Positions 46,156 through 59,042 of a stretch of DNA of 64,000 nucleotides are shown here, piece by piece. Made by a program: the position numbers and the translations under genes. The stretch lies in NCBI GenBank assembly GCA_946800325.1, contig OX326958.1, forward strand, positions 16,954,992 to 17,018,991, written 5' to 3'. Source of the DNA: Luzula sylvatica (lineage: Eukaryota > Streptophyta > Magnoliopsida > Poales > Juncaceae). Within the stretch, counting starts at the first letter, position 1, and each line of letters opens with the position of its first letter. Under the pieces are notes generated by a model. It worked only from the letters and a program-made list of their open reading frames with translations, had not been told where the DNA came from and did not search any database.

Positions 46156-48313
46156 ATGAAGTTCATGAAACTCGGATCCAAGCCGGACTCCTTTCAGACG
46201 GATGGAAATGAAATAAGGTGAATATCTGAATGACCATTCATGTACTCCATGATTTATTTGATTCGGATCCATTTTTTGAATCTGAAATTAGTATGGTTTA
46301 GCTTTTAATCAAATGATATTTTAACTAATTATGCAGGGTAGTAGGAGCAGACTTAACTAGTGATATCATTGTTCATGTTGGCGACGTTCGATTCCATCTA
46401 CACAAGGTACCATTTTTTATTCTTGTTCACTTAACTTCCTTCGATTTTGTTGCTTGTTCCGAACTTCCTTTACTTTTTAGTTGGGTTTTCTTTGTATTAT
46501 TTTGGATGTTTGTTTGAATCATAGAGTTCCATTAATGATGCTGATTAGGAATAAGTTTCTAATTAGATAACTGACTTCTAATCAAGATTGTATTTTTCTT
46601 TTTTTTTCGTAACTTGTAGTTTCCACTTCTCTCGAAAAGCGGTTACATACAAAAGCTCTTATCTTCCGAAACCTCGGAAGATATCCATATCCAAGACATT
46701 CCAGGTGGAACGACCAGCTTCGAGACCTGTGTGAAATTCTGTTATGGAATCTCAACAACCCTCAACCCCCATAATGTAATCGCCACACGATGCGCTGCAG
46801 AGTTTCTCGAGATGCACGAATCCATCGAAAAAGGCAATTTAATCTACAAAATAGATGTTTTTCTCTCTACAAGCGTTTTTCGTGGGTGGAAAGATTCCAT
46901 AATCGCTCTTCAAACCATGAAAACCATGAAACCATGGACCGAAGATCTGAAGTTGGTTAAGAATTGCATGGATGCCATTTCATCCAAGGCATCTACGGAT
47001 GTGTCGAGAGTTGATTGGTCGTTTACGTACAATAGAAAGAAACTTGCACCGAATATGGTGCCGAAAGATTGGTTTGTTGAGGATTTAACCGAAATTGGGT
47101 TGGATTATTTTAAGAATATTATGAGCGCCATTAAAACAAAAGGGAGGGTTTCTTGCAAAGTTATCGGTGAGGCAATTAAGGCATATACGTACAAACGTGT
47201 TCCGAGTTTAAGTAAGGTTTCAATTATTCAAGGAGATGCAAAAACAAAAACTCTTATTGAAACTGTTACTTTTTTATTGCCGTGTGAAAAGGGTTCCATC
47301 TCATGTAGTTTTCTTCTTAAACTGCTAAGAGCTTCTTGCATGTTGAGATGTAGCGAAACATGTAAAAAGGAACTCGTAAAAAGAATTGGAAAACAATTAG
47401 ACGAGGCTTCGGTGAATGATCTCTTGATTCCAACCATAGATGGAGAAATAACCATATACGACATTGATGTCGTTCTGAATATAGTGGAAGAATTTGTAAT
47501 GCAAGATGATAATAAAGAAGAAATCAATGGAGGAGATAAGGAGATGGAGGAGTCGGGTTTGATTTTGGAAAATTCAAAGGGTGTGGTTGCAAAATTGGTC
47601 GACGGGTATCTTGCCGAGGTGGCGAAGGATCATAACGTGCCTTTGTCCAAGTTTCTTGACCTGGCCGAGATGGTTCCTAGCGAGTCTAGACAGGTTCATG
47701 ATGGATTATATCGTGCTATTGATACGTTTCTAAAGGTATGGTTATTGGCTCTACCCAGTATTTTTTGTAGATACGTCTTAAATTGCTCATATGTATGTAT
47801 TGACAGGAGCACCCTGACCTCAGCAAAGGCGAGAAAAAGAAACTATGTTCTCTTCTCAACTGCAAGAAATTCTCCCCTGACGCCAGTGCCCATGCCGTTC
47901 AAAACGAGCGTCTCCCTCTTAGACTCGTTGTCCAAGTCCTCTTTCTCGAGCAATCTCGTTCGTCTTCATCCTCGGCCTCGGCATCAGCAACCTCCTATGG
48001 GAGCTCTCGCTCCATCACCACCACCAATGTCACTTCCGAAGATGAGAACTGGGATGCAGTCAACATCAATGGTGGTAGTCACGATGTCGCGAAGGGTACG
48101 AATGGTGTTAAGGTCCGTGATGTGAAGGTTGTGAAGGGTATTAATGGAGGTAATGGGGTCAAGAAGATTATTGGAAAGATGATGCAAGGGAAAGGGAATG
48201 GAGGAACGAGTAGTACTGGATCGGATTCGTCGGGGAGTCCAGTTGGGTTAAGCGGCAAGGAGGAGACGGTTAAGGCCACCCCGGGACGGACGGTTCGATA
48301 CTCGGTTTCTTAG
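46156..48313 (+). CDS. NPH3-family BTB protein (NPY/RPT2-like)
   Basis: Four exons: 46156-46217, 46337-46406, 46620-47735, 47807-48313; 584 residues. The start MKFMKLGSKPDSF is that of NPY-type members. A BTB/POZ domain begins near residue 25 (DIIVHVGDVRFHLHKFPLLS) and includes KFCYG. The NPH3 domain begins near 192 (PKDWFVEDL) and carries the signature YRAID at 408-412, just before the last intron. The C-terminal part is Ser- and Gly-rich and ends RYSVS. Relatives are substrate adaptors of cullin-3 ubiquitin ligases and act at the plasma membrane in phototropic and auxin-related signalling. The NPH3 domain seems shorter than usual between about 210 and 240. Exon positions fit the family layout of a short first exon and one very long exon. 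Which subfamily member it is cannot be settled here. Confidence 0.93.
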
Positions 48314-48955
48314 TTTGGTATTTGGATTAGGTTTAGCATTAGGATTTGGTTTTGTTGATTAGATTATGTAGTGGCCTAGTGGGTACTTCTTGGTTTTTTA
48401 TTAAAAGGTGTTGCATGTTAGCTTGCTATGTTTTGTTAGATTGTTATGTTTAATTGTCAAAATAATGGATCTTATATGGACCCATGCTTTATGTTAGCTT
48501 GTTCTCTCTTTTTTTTGGTGTGTATAGTTTGCCTTTAAAAAGTATAGGCCCAGTTAGTTCATGGTCCAACATTTGTAGGCCCGTAGTCCGATTATGAGTG
48601 GTTATTTGTACACTTTGTTCTTCTCACTGGGGTTCAAATTTGGAGGTTTTAGAGAAATTCAGATAAAATCTTCTTTGTTTTCAAACTAGAACACTATAAT
48701 TGTCCATTCCAATCGCAAAAATACGAGATTATCATGGTAATCAGATTTTTTGGAAAATGATTCCCGAAAATAACATTCTCATTGATAATATTTATGTTTG
48801 GTAAAAAATTTAGATTTCAAAGAAAATAACATTATAAGATACATAATTAATTAAAATAAACGATATAAATTATAAACAATAAAACAATATTTTTAAATAT
48901 TCAAAATATAAAACAAAAAACATACATATAATGATATTTTTAACCGAATTCTAAG
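48314..48955. other. 3' flank of the NPH3-family gene
   Basis: Probable 3' untranslated region to about 48500, then A+T-rich DNA. Nothing else is recognised. Confidence 0.5.
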
Positions 48956-48971
48956 AAACAATAGCATAGCT
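48956..48971. repeat. Left target duplication of the LINE
   Basis: aaacaatagcatagct, repeated exactly at 55654-55669 directly after the A-tail. Confidence 0.9.
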
Positions 48972-49903
48972 GGATATTCAACCAGGTCCTTCTCTGAGAC
49001 ATCTTAGCAAACAGGTACTTAGCATGATTCCTCTTGCCGATTATAGGAAATGCATACAGTATGGCTCTTTCAACCAATTCACCAAAGAAAACAAAACAGG
49101 GAGTTGACACTGGGAGTGATTGCAACAAGTTTGAGCCTCAACGAGATGATCTAAGAATCAAAATTAACACAAAAAAATAAGCGAGGTGAATCCACGAAGA
49201 TTTACAAACTTTTTTCAGGAGGCGATTCTTGAAGGAGATTCTTGAGGCGAAAGATTAGTGGCTCCTGGTCGTAGAGTCTTGAAGGAGATTCTTGAGGCGA
49301 TTCTTGAAGGAGATTCTTGAGACGAGTCTGCTACGTCTAGAGTGGTCTTCTCCGGTCATCCTTTCCGGTTATCTTCTCCGGTTAGATTCCGGTCATCTCT
49401 TCCGGTCAAATCCGTTCAGTCTGTAATCTGATCATATTCTCAGATCAAATACGTCTTCAGGATTCTTAAGCAATCAAGAATTCAGAAAGATTGTAAGAAA
49501 GTAATATACAAAAACCATAACAGAGGAAAAGGGTATATAGGCCGCTTGTTGAGAGGGGCTAAGCCCTTCAGTCTGTTTGGTTTACAATTCAGAGATAAAT
49601 TACGATTACAGATTTTAATCCAACACATAAACAGCTCTAATTCAGAGGACAAAGGGTATACTAAGCCTTCTCTAAATTTGGCTATCTCCTCGAATTCTAA
49701 ATTCTAAATCCTCATTTCAGCACTCCACAGTCCAAATTATACAATCCTAATCAAACTCTTACAAACAATCCGATTTAAGATGGAAGAACCATAAGAGAGA
49801 GAGTGAGTAAATGGGTTAGTGCTGAGTTCAAGCTTGGAAAGGAGCTGAAGATAGCTGAAGATCTCTCCAAAAATACTGCTAAGTTCTCTCAACTCTTTTA
49901 ATT

Positions 49904-51150
49904 ATGAATTCAAAACAATCATATGTTCAAGCCCTACAAAAGCAAAATAATCAAAATTGGTCATTAGTAACAAATAAGAAACAAAATCATCATAAAAACA
50001 TAAATCAAACTATAAATATAAAGAAATGTTTTAGATGTTTGTCTAATACACATGATAGATATCAATGTAGAGAACCAATTAGATGTTTAAGGTGCTTTAA
50101 AATAGGGCATATTAAGGTTAACTGTTATACTAACTTAAATAATATTCTAAATAAAATTTTTGAGGATAACTTACATGATTTAAATAAATTGTAAAACCTC
50201 ACAAAGGATTCTTTTTCAAATAACTTACATGACTTAAATAATATTCCAATCTAGTAAAGCCAGTAATATCTCAAAAGGATTCTTTTTCAAATAAACCACA
50301 CAAATTCTCTAACTCAATTCTCATTTCCATAACACCACAAGGCCTAGCTGTTAAACCAATTGTAAAACCTCAAAATCAAACAGTGATTATTCCTCATGAG
50401 ACAAATCTTTCCAACCAACTAATTCCATATGTACCTCATCATAATTCTGGATCTTCCTTATTAGAAGAACAAAGAACAATTCAAATATGGAATAGTAATA
50501 ATATCTATGAGAGGACCATAGAGGAAATTGAACCTTTACAGTTTCGAGAACCTGACTTGGATCAAAATAAGCTGGTTCCTTCTAGTAAGCAACTAGTACA
50601 CAACTATTTAGCTCCACAAGACAGTATATCTGTTAATAGTCAAAGGAAAATACATGATTATTTTAAAAAGAAAGATAAAAATTTAATAAATACAAATGAG
50701 GGTTCACTTACCTTTATCTCTAACAGTAACAACCACTTAAAGGAAAAAGAACAAATGGAGTCTCCAGTTCAAATGGAAAAAGGATTAAAACCAGATAAAA
50801 CACAAAAGGTCAAAAATTCAAATAAAACAACAAAAAATGAAGAACAAAGAAGGAGTACCAGATTGCAAAATAAGCAAAATGGACACTATTCCTCTCCAGT
50901 GGAAATGGCTCAGTTAGTGAAATATAAGAAAATACAATAGGAGAGAAATAAAAAGCATAAAAATAAGATTAACAATATAGAAGTAAAAGAAATTAATCTA
51001 GATATTAATGGAAGTATTAATAATAACGAAGAAATATTGGATATATTATATTCAACTGACATAGAATTAACAGATAATGTAAATGATACAATTAATGGTT
51101 TAATAGATGAGCAAAGTAACAAAGTTATGCTCATCCAGGAGGAAAATTAA
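49904..51150 (+). pseudogene. LINE ORF1 (nucleic-acid-binding protein), broken
   Basis: The first part (49904-50194) encodes SYVQALQ-type sequence and two adjacent CCHC knuckles (CFRCLSNTHDRYQC and CLRCFKIGHIKVNC), as in plant L1 ORF1 proteins that bind element RNA. The frame stops at TAA 50192. 50195-50380 contains repeated phrases (ggattctttttcaaata twice, gtaaaacctca twice), a local duplication that also shifts the frame. The second part (50383-51150) is open except for TAG 50938. It is Lys-, Asn- and Gln-rich with no known domain. The usual N-terminal DUF4283/RRM-like domain is not visible. Confidence 0.75.
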
Positions 51151-51156
51151 TTACAA

Positions 51157-54100
51157 ATGATTTATAAAAAATTAAGAATTTTAACATGGAATGTTAGAGG
51201 GCTAAATTCAAGTAATAAAAAAAGTTTAGTTAATAAAAATATAATGGAAGAACAAGTTGATATATGTTGTTTACAAGAAACAAAAATGAATTTCATAGAT
51301 AATAATATTAATAAAGAATATTGTGGTAATAAGTTAAATAGTTTTGAATATTTAGAATCTAATGGAGCTTCAGGGGGAATATTAATATCATGGAATTCCA
51401 AATTATTTAAGTTAATTTCCATTAATAAACAAAAATACTCACTGACAATAATTTTACAAACAAATTGGGATGGGAGTAATATAATAATTTCTGGAGTTTA
51501 TGGTCCAAATAAAAATATTGAAAAAAGAGAATTTATAGAAGAATTAAATAATTTATATCTTATTAATAATACTAATTTACCATGGATATTATTAGGGGAT
51601 TTTAATTTAACATTAAATTTAAATGAAAGAAGTGGAAAAAATAGATATCATTCAGGTACCAAAATATTTAAAGAATTCATAAATAATGCCAAATTAATTG
51701 ACTTACCATTAAAAGGAAAAATATTTACATGGAGTAATTCTATATCAAAGGCAAAATTAGATAGAATGATTATAAATAAAGAATGGTTATTAAATTTTCC
51801 TAATTCACAATTAATACCTAGAATAAATACTTGCTCAGATCACATACCATTATTAAATGAAGCTCAAACTAATTATCCTATTTTTAATGGTTTTAGATTT
51901 GAAAATAAATGGCTTAAAAATTCTGAATTTACTATATTAATTAAAGATTTTCTTAATAATAATAAAGCTTTAAATATATCTGATTTTTTTTAAAATCTTC
52001 AGAAATTAGGTCATGAATTAAAGAATTTAGGTAAGAATTTGGATTTAAAATATAATGCTCAATTAAATAATTGTAAAAAAATAATTGCATGGTCAGATAA
52101 AATTATTGATAATAGAGAATTAACTGACATAGAAAAATGGATTAGATTACAAACTAAATTAAGATATGAACAATTAATATTAATTAATAAACTTTACTGG
52201 AAGCAAAGATCAAATATAATTGGATTAAGGAGGGAGATGCAAACACACATTTTTTTCACTTACATGCATCAATTAGAAAATCAAATAATATGATATCTGT
52301 GTTAAGAGATAAAAATGGAAATGAATTTAAGGATCACAAAAGTAAAGCTAAGTTATTATTTTCATTTTATAGAGATCCGATGGGTAAAGAGTCTATTAAT
52401 AATCAGGATTTTGGAAATATTAACTTAAAAAAATTATATAATAATAAAGAATTTAATTTTTCAGAATTGGAAAACAATTTTAATATTAATGAATTAAATG
52501 ATTCTATAAAAACATGGAAAAGTAATAAAAGTCCTGGACCCGATGGGTATATGGGAGAATTTTTTAAATACAATTGGTAGATAATTAAGGATGACTTATT
52601 AAACCTAATTAATAATAATGCACATATTGGATTGGATGAATTTAATACATCATATATTACTTTAATCCCTAAGAAGGATAATGCAATTGAACCTAAGGAT
52701 TTTAGACCCATAAGCCTCATATCTAGTATGCAAAGGTTACTATAAAAAATGTTATCTAACAGATTATCCATTTATATTAATTTAATGATTTCAAAGAATC
52801 AAATAGGGTTTTTAAAGGGAAGAAACATATCAGAAAATTATGTATATGCAAGGGAGATATTATGTCTAGCAAATAGAAGGAAAACCCCATTAATAATTCT
52901 AAAATTGGATATACACAAGGCATTTGATAGTGTATCATGGGATTTTTTTGTTAAAATTTTTAAATGCAAGGGGATTTGGGGACAAATTTATAAATTGGAT
53001 TCAGAAATCAGTTCTACCAGGAAGTACTAGAGTGATATTAAATGGAAACCCTGGCAAATTCATTCATTTAAAAAGAGGGTTGAGACAAGGGGATCCTACA
53101 TCTACCCATTTATTCTTATTAGTAATGGATGTTTTATCTAAACTATTAGAGGATTTAAGTGATAAAAAATTTATATTAAGACCCTTTAAAAATATTTACA
53201 CAAGTTTGTTTTATGCTGATGATTCAATTTTATTTCTTAAACCAGATATAAACAATATTAAAAGGGTAAAATATATATTAAATCTTTTTGGTCAGGAATC
53301 AAGATTACAAATAAACTTTGCTAAATCAGAAGTGATAGGGTTGCATGTTAATGATGACATTATGAAACAAATTTCAACAGAATCAAACTGTCCAATTGGA
53401 GTTTTACCAATTAAATATTTGGGATTGCCCCTTCATTTTAAAAAACCTACTAAGGATGATTATAAAATTTTAATTGAAAAAATTAATAACAAATTAACTG
53501 GTTGGAAAGGGGCTTCTCTCAGCAAAGCTGGGAGATTAGTACTAATGAATTCTGTGTTGACCTCTATGCCTATTTATTATTTTAATGTATTTAAATTTCC
53601 CAAATGGGCAGTAAAGGAAATAGAAAAAATTAGAAAAAACTTTTTTTGGAAAGGGAACAATAATACAGGATATAATTTAGTGGATTGGGATATAGTTTGT
53701 CAGTCTAGAGAGAAAGGAGGATTAGGTGTAATAAATATATCAATATTTAATAAAATATTATTAACTAAATGGCTTTGGATATATTATAACTCAGAAAATA
53801 AATTAGAATGGCACAATATAAAAAATGATAATAAAGACATACATCTAGAGGAATAAATGATAAAAATTATTCCTACTTTTGGAAAGATGTTATGAAGAAT
53901 ATAGATTTTTTTAATCAAAGTATAAATATAATTATAGGAAATGGTTTAAAAACAAATTTTTGGAAAGCTAGATGGTGTGGAAAACCATTAATTCATAAAT
54001 TTTCTGAATTATTTTCATTTTCAGAAAACAAAACTCGTACATTAAAATACTTCTTAAAATTAATGAATGAGCAAAACCTATATACAAGTTTGGGAGTTAA

Positions 54101-55283
54101 CATACCTCTTTCAAATGTGGCATCAAATCAGTTCCTTCAACTTTAGCATATTTGCAAAAATCTTGATGCAAACTCTTCAAAGGATGATTCACTTCAATGG
54201 ATATGGAATAATCACAAAGGATATACCTGCAAAAGTGCATATAGGATATTAGCTAATGGGGTATTTATTAAAAATAAATATTATAAAATCTGGAAATTAA
54301 AAATTGAGCTTAAAATAAAACTATTTATATGGTTGATATTTCAGAATAAGGTGCTTACAATAGACAATTTGAAAAAAAGAGGTTGGCAGATAGTTAATAG
54401 ACGTGTACTATGTCACAAACATGAGGAAAATATTAAACATTTAATTTCAGAATGTGATTATATTAAAGCTATATGGCATAAAACTCATAGTTTACTAGGC
54501 TTAAGTATAAGTCATCAAATAAAGCCTTTAAAAATAATTTTGAAAAATTCTGAAACAATGGAATATAAGACATTAATTTGTCTGATAATGTATCATATAT
54601 GGTTAGAAAGGTGTAGAAGATCATTTACTAATAATAAGCTAACAGATTATCAATTAATTGATTATATTTTATATGAGCATAAACTTAATACTTTATCTAA
54701 CTTAAATTCTTACATATACAATGAAATTAATCAAACTAATACAAATCAAAGTTCTATTATAGATGAAAGTACAAGTTCAGAATCTGATAATGAAACAGTT
54801 TATTCAAACGATACAATAGATGAAGAAAATTATTACACTAATTATTTTTCTAATGCAGATCAGGACAGGTTAATTACAGGAATAATGCAAACGAATGAGG
54901 GATTACAAATCAAAAACCAGCGAACAGAAGATCGATCTAGCTTGAACATACAAATCCGAAATCAACATACAGAAGACCGATCTAGCTTGCAAATCTTGTG
55001 GTTTAATGCAGAATTAACAGAAGAAGAAAGGCAAACAGCAAAGGAAACGATCGATGCAAAAGAGAGAGAAGAAGAAACTCACACTTTACAGATGATCTCT
55101 GAAGATGTGCGAAGCTTACTCATCAGCTCTGATGTACCAACGATAAATCAGTTTACTGAAAACTCAACAGATCTAACTATCTCTTCAGATCTTTCTCTCG
55201 AATCGCAAGTTCCTATAGATCTAGTTGGCTTGTGTGATACGGAGATGACTGCTGAACTGGAAAAATTAGGGTTTATAATGTAG
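51157..55283 (+). pseudogene. LINE ORF2 (endonuclease and reverse transcriptase), broken
   Basis: Starts six bases after ORF1. 51157-51990 is an APE-type endonuclease (LTWNVRGLN, QETKM, GDFN, then SDH). 52500-53400 is reverse transcriptase (SPGPDG, LKLDIHKAFD, GLRQGDP, YADD at 53212-53223). 54330-54480 is the zinc-binding region after it. Damage: stops at TAA 51991, TAG 52578, TAA 52743 and TAG 54144; frameshifts near 52205, 52945 and 53850. The last 150 or so codons (about 54720-55283) form an acidic, Ser- and Thr-rich tail with a duplicated TEDRSSL segment. Codons end almost always in A or T up to about 54880 and are balanced after it. No RNase H domain was seen. Confidence 0.9.
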
Positions 55284-55653
55284 AAGAGGAAGGAAGAAGA
55301 GCGAATGATTAGGGTTTGGGTGAGGCGGCTGTAAGAGAGATGAGAGGAGAAGATCGGTGTAAAGCGGCGGAATGAATGAAGAGAGAGGAAGATGGCTTTT
55401 TATATGCCTGTTAAATTTAGGTTGAAAATTCGAGAACTAGAATCCTAGAAATGATTTCCGGGATTTTGGTTCTGTGAGGTTCAACTTAGGTATATATGTA
55501 TTAATACATGTAATAGAGTTCATAGGGTATTAGGCTTAGAAATAGAAGTTAAAATCATTAGAGCAAATACCATGTAAATTCTTATGTGTTAATCATATAT
55601 ATAAAAACAATAGAAGTAGGACGTAAGAGCCTACTCTATTTTTCTCAAAAAAA

Positions 55654-55669
55654 AAACAATAGCATAGCT
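55654..55669. repeat. Right target duplication of the LINE
   Basis: Exact second copy of aaacaatagcatagct, directly after the A-tail. Confidence 0.9.
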
Positions 55670-58285
55670 TGTAGCTCCCTATCGTCATAGGATCTGGTCT
55701 CTCTTGATTCTCAGCCGAATAGCGACGTAACATTATCGAGCTTCGAAGGAATTCTATGGTATGATTAGTGATTCTTTGAAAAGAAAGAGACAAAGGAGAA
55801 GTCATTTATCCAACTTGTAATAATGTATCCAACTATGAAATTAAAAAATTACGAATAGTATGTTTAGCTAAATAGTTTTAAGTTAAGATATATTTGACAA
55901 AATGCAAAAGAATCCAAGTCCCTAAAAAAGAACACCACTTACTTGGGCCCCCTCCACATTAATGGTGTGATGTGTTGGTTGCAAAGAGCACGAGTGACAG
56001 AACAGAGACCTCCACAATAATACTGTTAGGGTTAATACAATTATTTTATTTCATGAATATGTAGTTAGACATGATGAATTGATTTGGACTTTTATTCCTG
56101 TTTTGCTTGATTGAGGTCTCATTCTAAATCGAGGATTAATTGATTCTTCAAGTTTAACATGAAGACACTGGCGAATCTTCCCCAAATAAATGGAGAGACG
56201 GTAATTTAGAGGAGGGTTACCGTGAGAAATTTTCAATTTTTTTTGGAAAGACGATAGTACATAATTTTGTCGTTTTTATCATAAAATATACTGACATAAT
56301 CACTCAAAAATCTATGAGGGACATCTTCCCCCTCCTAGCCCTTTAATAAATCCGTCACTGCACAAAGAATTAATTGATGTTTAATTGCTTATTATTTATT
56401 TTATTTCTCTATTGCTTAGTATTTTGATATATGATTTCGCAACCTATAGACAGTGTTGTACACATGATAAGATAACTAAATATCTTATTTTATTTATGCA
56501 GCACAATTATTACAATTAAATTGGTTTTTAGCATTGTCAAAAAATATATGAAAATTTCGCAATTAAGTATGTGTTTTAACATGATCACAGAGAAATGAGA
56601 ATTCAAATGGTAGTAATTATTTTGATACCAATATATAATTTCGGAGGCATAGTAGTATTTTCATGTTACTTTACATGGAAGAGTCATTGTCCAAAATAAG
56701 TCTCCAAAATAAGTCTCCAATCTTTACATTCGAAGACAAATCAGAGCATATATCGATCTAGTATTTCGCATGAAAATTATAACATCAATATATAAACAAA
56801 CAAATAAACAAACAAACAAATAAACATGTCACATATTGTAAAATTTGTCATATATTTGCAAGATAAAACTCTCAAATATGACTAATACAATTTTTAACTT
56901 CTGACTCATTGGAATATGAAAAGTTTGTGCTTTACAATGACACCAATGATTTAGATAGGAAAATTCCATGACACATACAAAATTTAATGTATTAAACCGG
57001 GTATATTTACTTATTTATCATTTATATATTTAACAAATATAAATACGTATTTAACATATATTTATGTATTAAAAAAAATATTGTGAATTTCATGGATGTG
57101 CATTTTTCATATGCACACCATCAATATGAGAGTGACACGAACAACTGATTTTTTTAAATTTTGACAAAATTTTGTGCACTTCGGCACACTCCAAAACGCA
57201 ACACCGTCTCTAATCAAAGTTATATATATATTTTTAGATGTATGATATATTTTTTATGTACATTTTATACCTTATAGATGCATGATATATTTTTTGTAAA
57301 TACAATACATGTTATATATTTTTTAAAGTTATATTATATCTTTATTTGTTATATTTTTTGTAGATATATCATATATCATATACATTTTATATGTATGATT
57401 TATATTTTTTAATGCAAATACATGTTATATATTTTTATGTTTGTATGATATAACTTTCAAGGTAAATTTTTTTTTACACGAGCGAATTAGATTTATACAT
57501 TGTGTATGATAATTGATACATTTTTCCGACGTGCGTTCGGAATGCACAAATATAATATAAATTAGACAAATACGATCAAAATTGAAAAAAATCAAACTGT
57601 CATGTGTTGTGTTTCTAATGATGACATGAATTAGTCGGTTCCTAAAATAAAATTTATGTACTAATTTATAATTTATCATGTATTCATTTACATTAAATAA
57701 CAAAATGTCATCTTATCTATACAATAAAAGAATTGGATGGGGACTTCATATCACCAATCTTTTCTGATATTGTGGTGAGTTATGAGATATATAGATCATA
57801 AAAAGTATGATAGGGTTATGTACCAAGATTAAGTGATTGGTGGGTCTCCCTTCTTTTTCTTTTTTTTGGTATGTTCTTTGTCTAAAAGATTAAAAATAAG
57901 GAGTATTTCTGCATGTAATCCTGTATTAAAAAATATTTCGAAAAATAATCTAATTTTTCAAAATATTTCAAAATTAATCAAAAACTGATTTTAAAAATTC
58001 GGTACCAACTGATTTTTAAAATCAGTTAATTTAATTAAACTATTTATTTGGTTAACTGTTAATTAACAGTTGGAGAAATTTGAGAGAATCCACCGAATTT
58101 TATAATTCCGGTCATGAATCCACCGGTTTTTTTTTTTTTTTTTTGTACTGGTCACAGGCAGAAATTCTCCTGTAGATACAAGGATGCGACGATTGTAAAT
58201 TGTGGCCAAAAGTTCATGGCCCATTAGTTAGTAAATTGTGGCCACTGTAATTTGTACCTCAGGTGGGACGCGTGCCAATGGTGGG
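55670..58285. other. Intergenic, A+T-rich
   Basis: No gene is recognised. 55670-55805 has a higher G+C content and an open minus-strand frame that continued across the LINE target site before insertion; it matches nothing I know. 57960-58070 has palindromes (aaaactgattttaaaaa, gttaactgttaattaacag). A T run lies at 58127-58144. Confidence 0.4.
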
Positions 58286-59042
58286 ATCCAATCCAAGTAC
58301 TTAAATGACTTTATTAAGTGGAAATTATCTTAGAGTCAATCAAGTCGAATATTAAAAATGAAAAAGTGGACATTGTTCAAATGAAAACCTGAAACAACTC
58401 GAGTCAACGAAGAAGACAAACTCGAAATAAAAATAGTTATTAAAGGCTTATAATATTTATCATGTCAAATATTGCTTAACATTTTGAGAACATCAAGAAT
58501 GAGACCGAAACTGAAAGTACGTGAGAATTTCCCAAATTCAATTCTTATGGAGAATTTACTCGGTGGAGTCAAAGCTTCTTTCTTCTTTAATACTGAACTA
58601 ACAATACCCGCGTAATTGAGCGGAACTTCATATCTCATTTTTATATGTTTTTTGTATAATTTGTTTAAATAACATTTGTGCGGGTGTGTTTAAACTCAAT
58701 TAATATAATCACGATATGTTTGCAAATATATTAATGTCAATAAATACATTATAATTAATAAGTGTTCATGTATTTTTTTTTATCATAGATATATACATAG
58801 TAATTACTAAGGGTCCATGAAATTGGTTCATTCAAAATAAATAAAATATAACATGTTATACTTCAAACATAATTAAAGTTTCAAAATAAATAAAATAAAA
58901 TCGTAAATAATACACATAAAACCGAAATATATATTTGAAATATCATCTATTAACATACAAAATATCAATTTTTTTTTAAAAAAAAACACAATTGTAAATT
59001 ATACCATAAGAAATTAACAATTGAATCATAGTTTCATACATG
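58286..59042. repeat. Segmental duplication, copy 1
   Basis: From ccaatccaagtacttaaatg on, this stretch matches 59452-60239 with small changes. It is non-coding, A+T-rich and of unknown origin. A third, interrupted copy begins near 62337. Confidence 0.85.

Larger units (their letters stand above)
48972..55653 (+). mobile_element. Near full-length L1-type LINE, coding parts broken
   Basis: A 6.68-kb insertion bounded by a 16-bp direct repeat and ending in an A run after tttctc, the pattern left by target-primed reverse transcription. Layout: 5' untranslated region 48972-49903, ORF1 49904-51150, ORF2 51157-55283, 3' untranslated region 55284-55645. Both ORFs carry stops and frameshifts, so it is not autonomous now. 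The core (about 49900-54880) is extremely A+T-rich while both ends are not. 49222-49330 repeats agattcttgaggcgattctt. It lies about 660 bp downstream of the NPH3-family gene. Confidence 0.92.

Noticed and set aside
48940..49128. Minus-strand frame at the LINE 5' end
   Set aside because: Spans the insertion boundary, so it cannot be an old gene; no domain.
55593..55805. Minus-strand frame next to the LINE target site
   Set aside because: Partly made of the LINE tail. The host part continues only a short way across the target site and matches nothing known.
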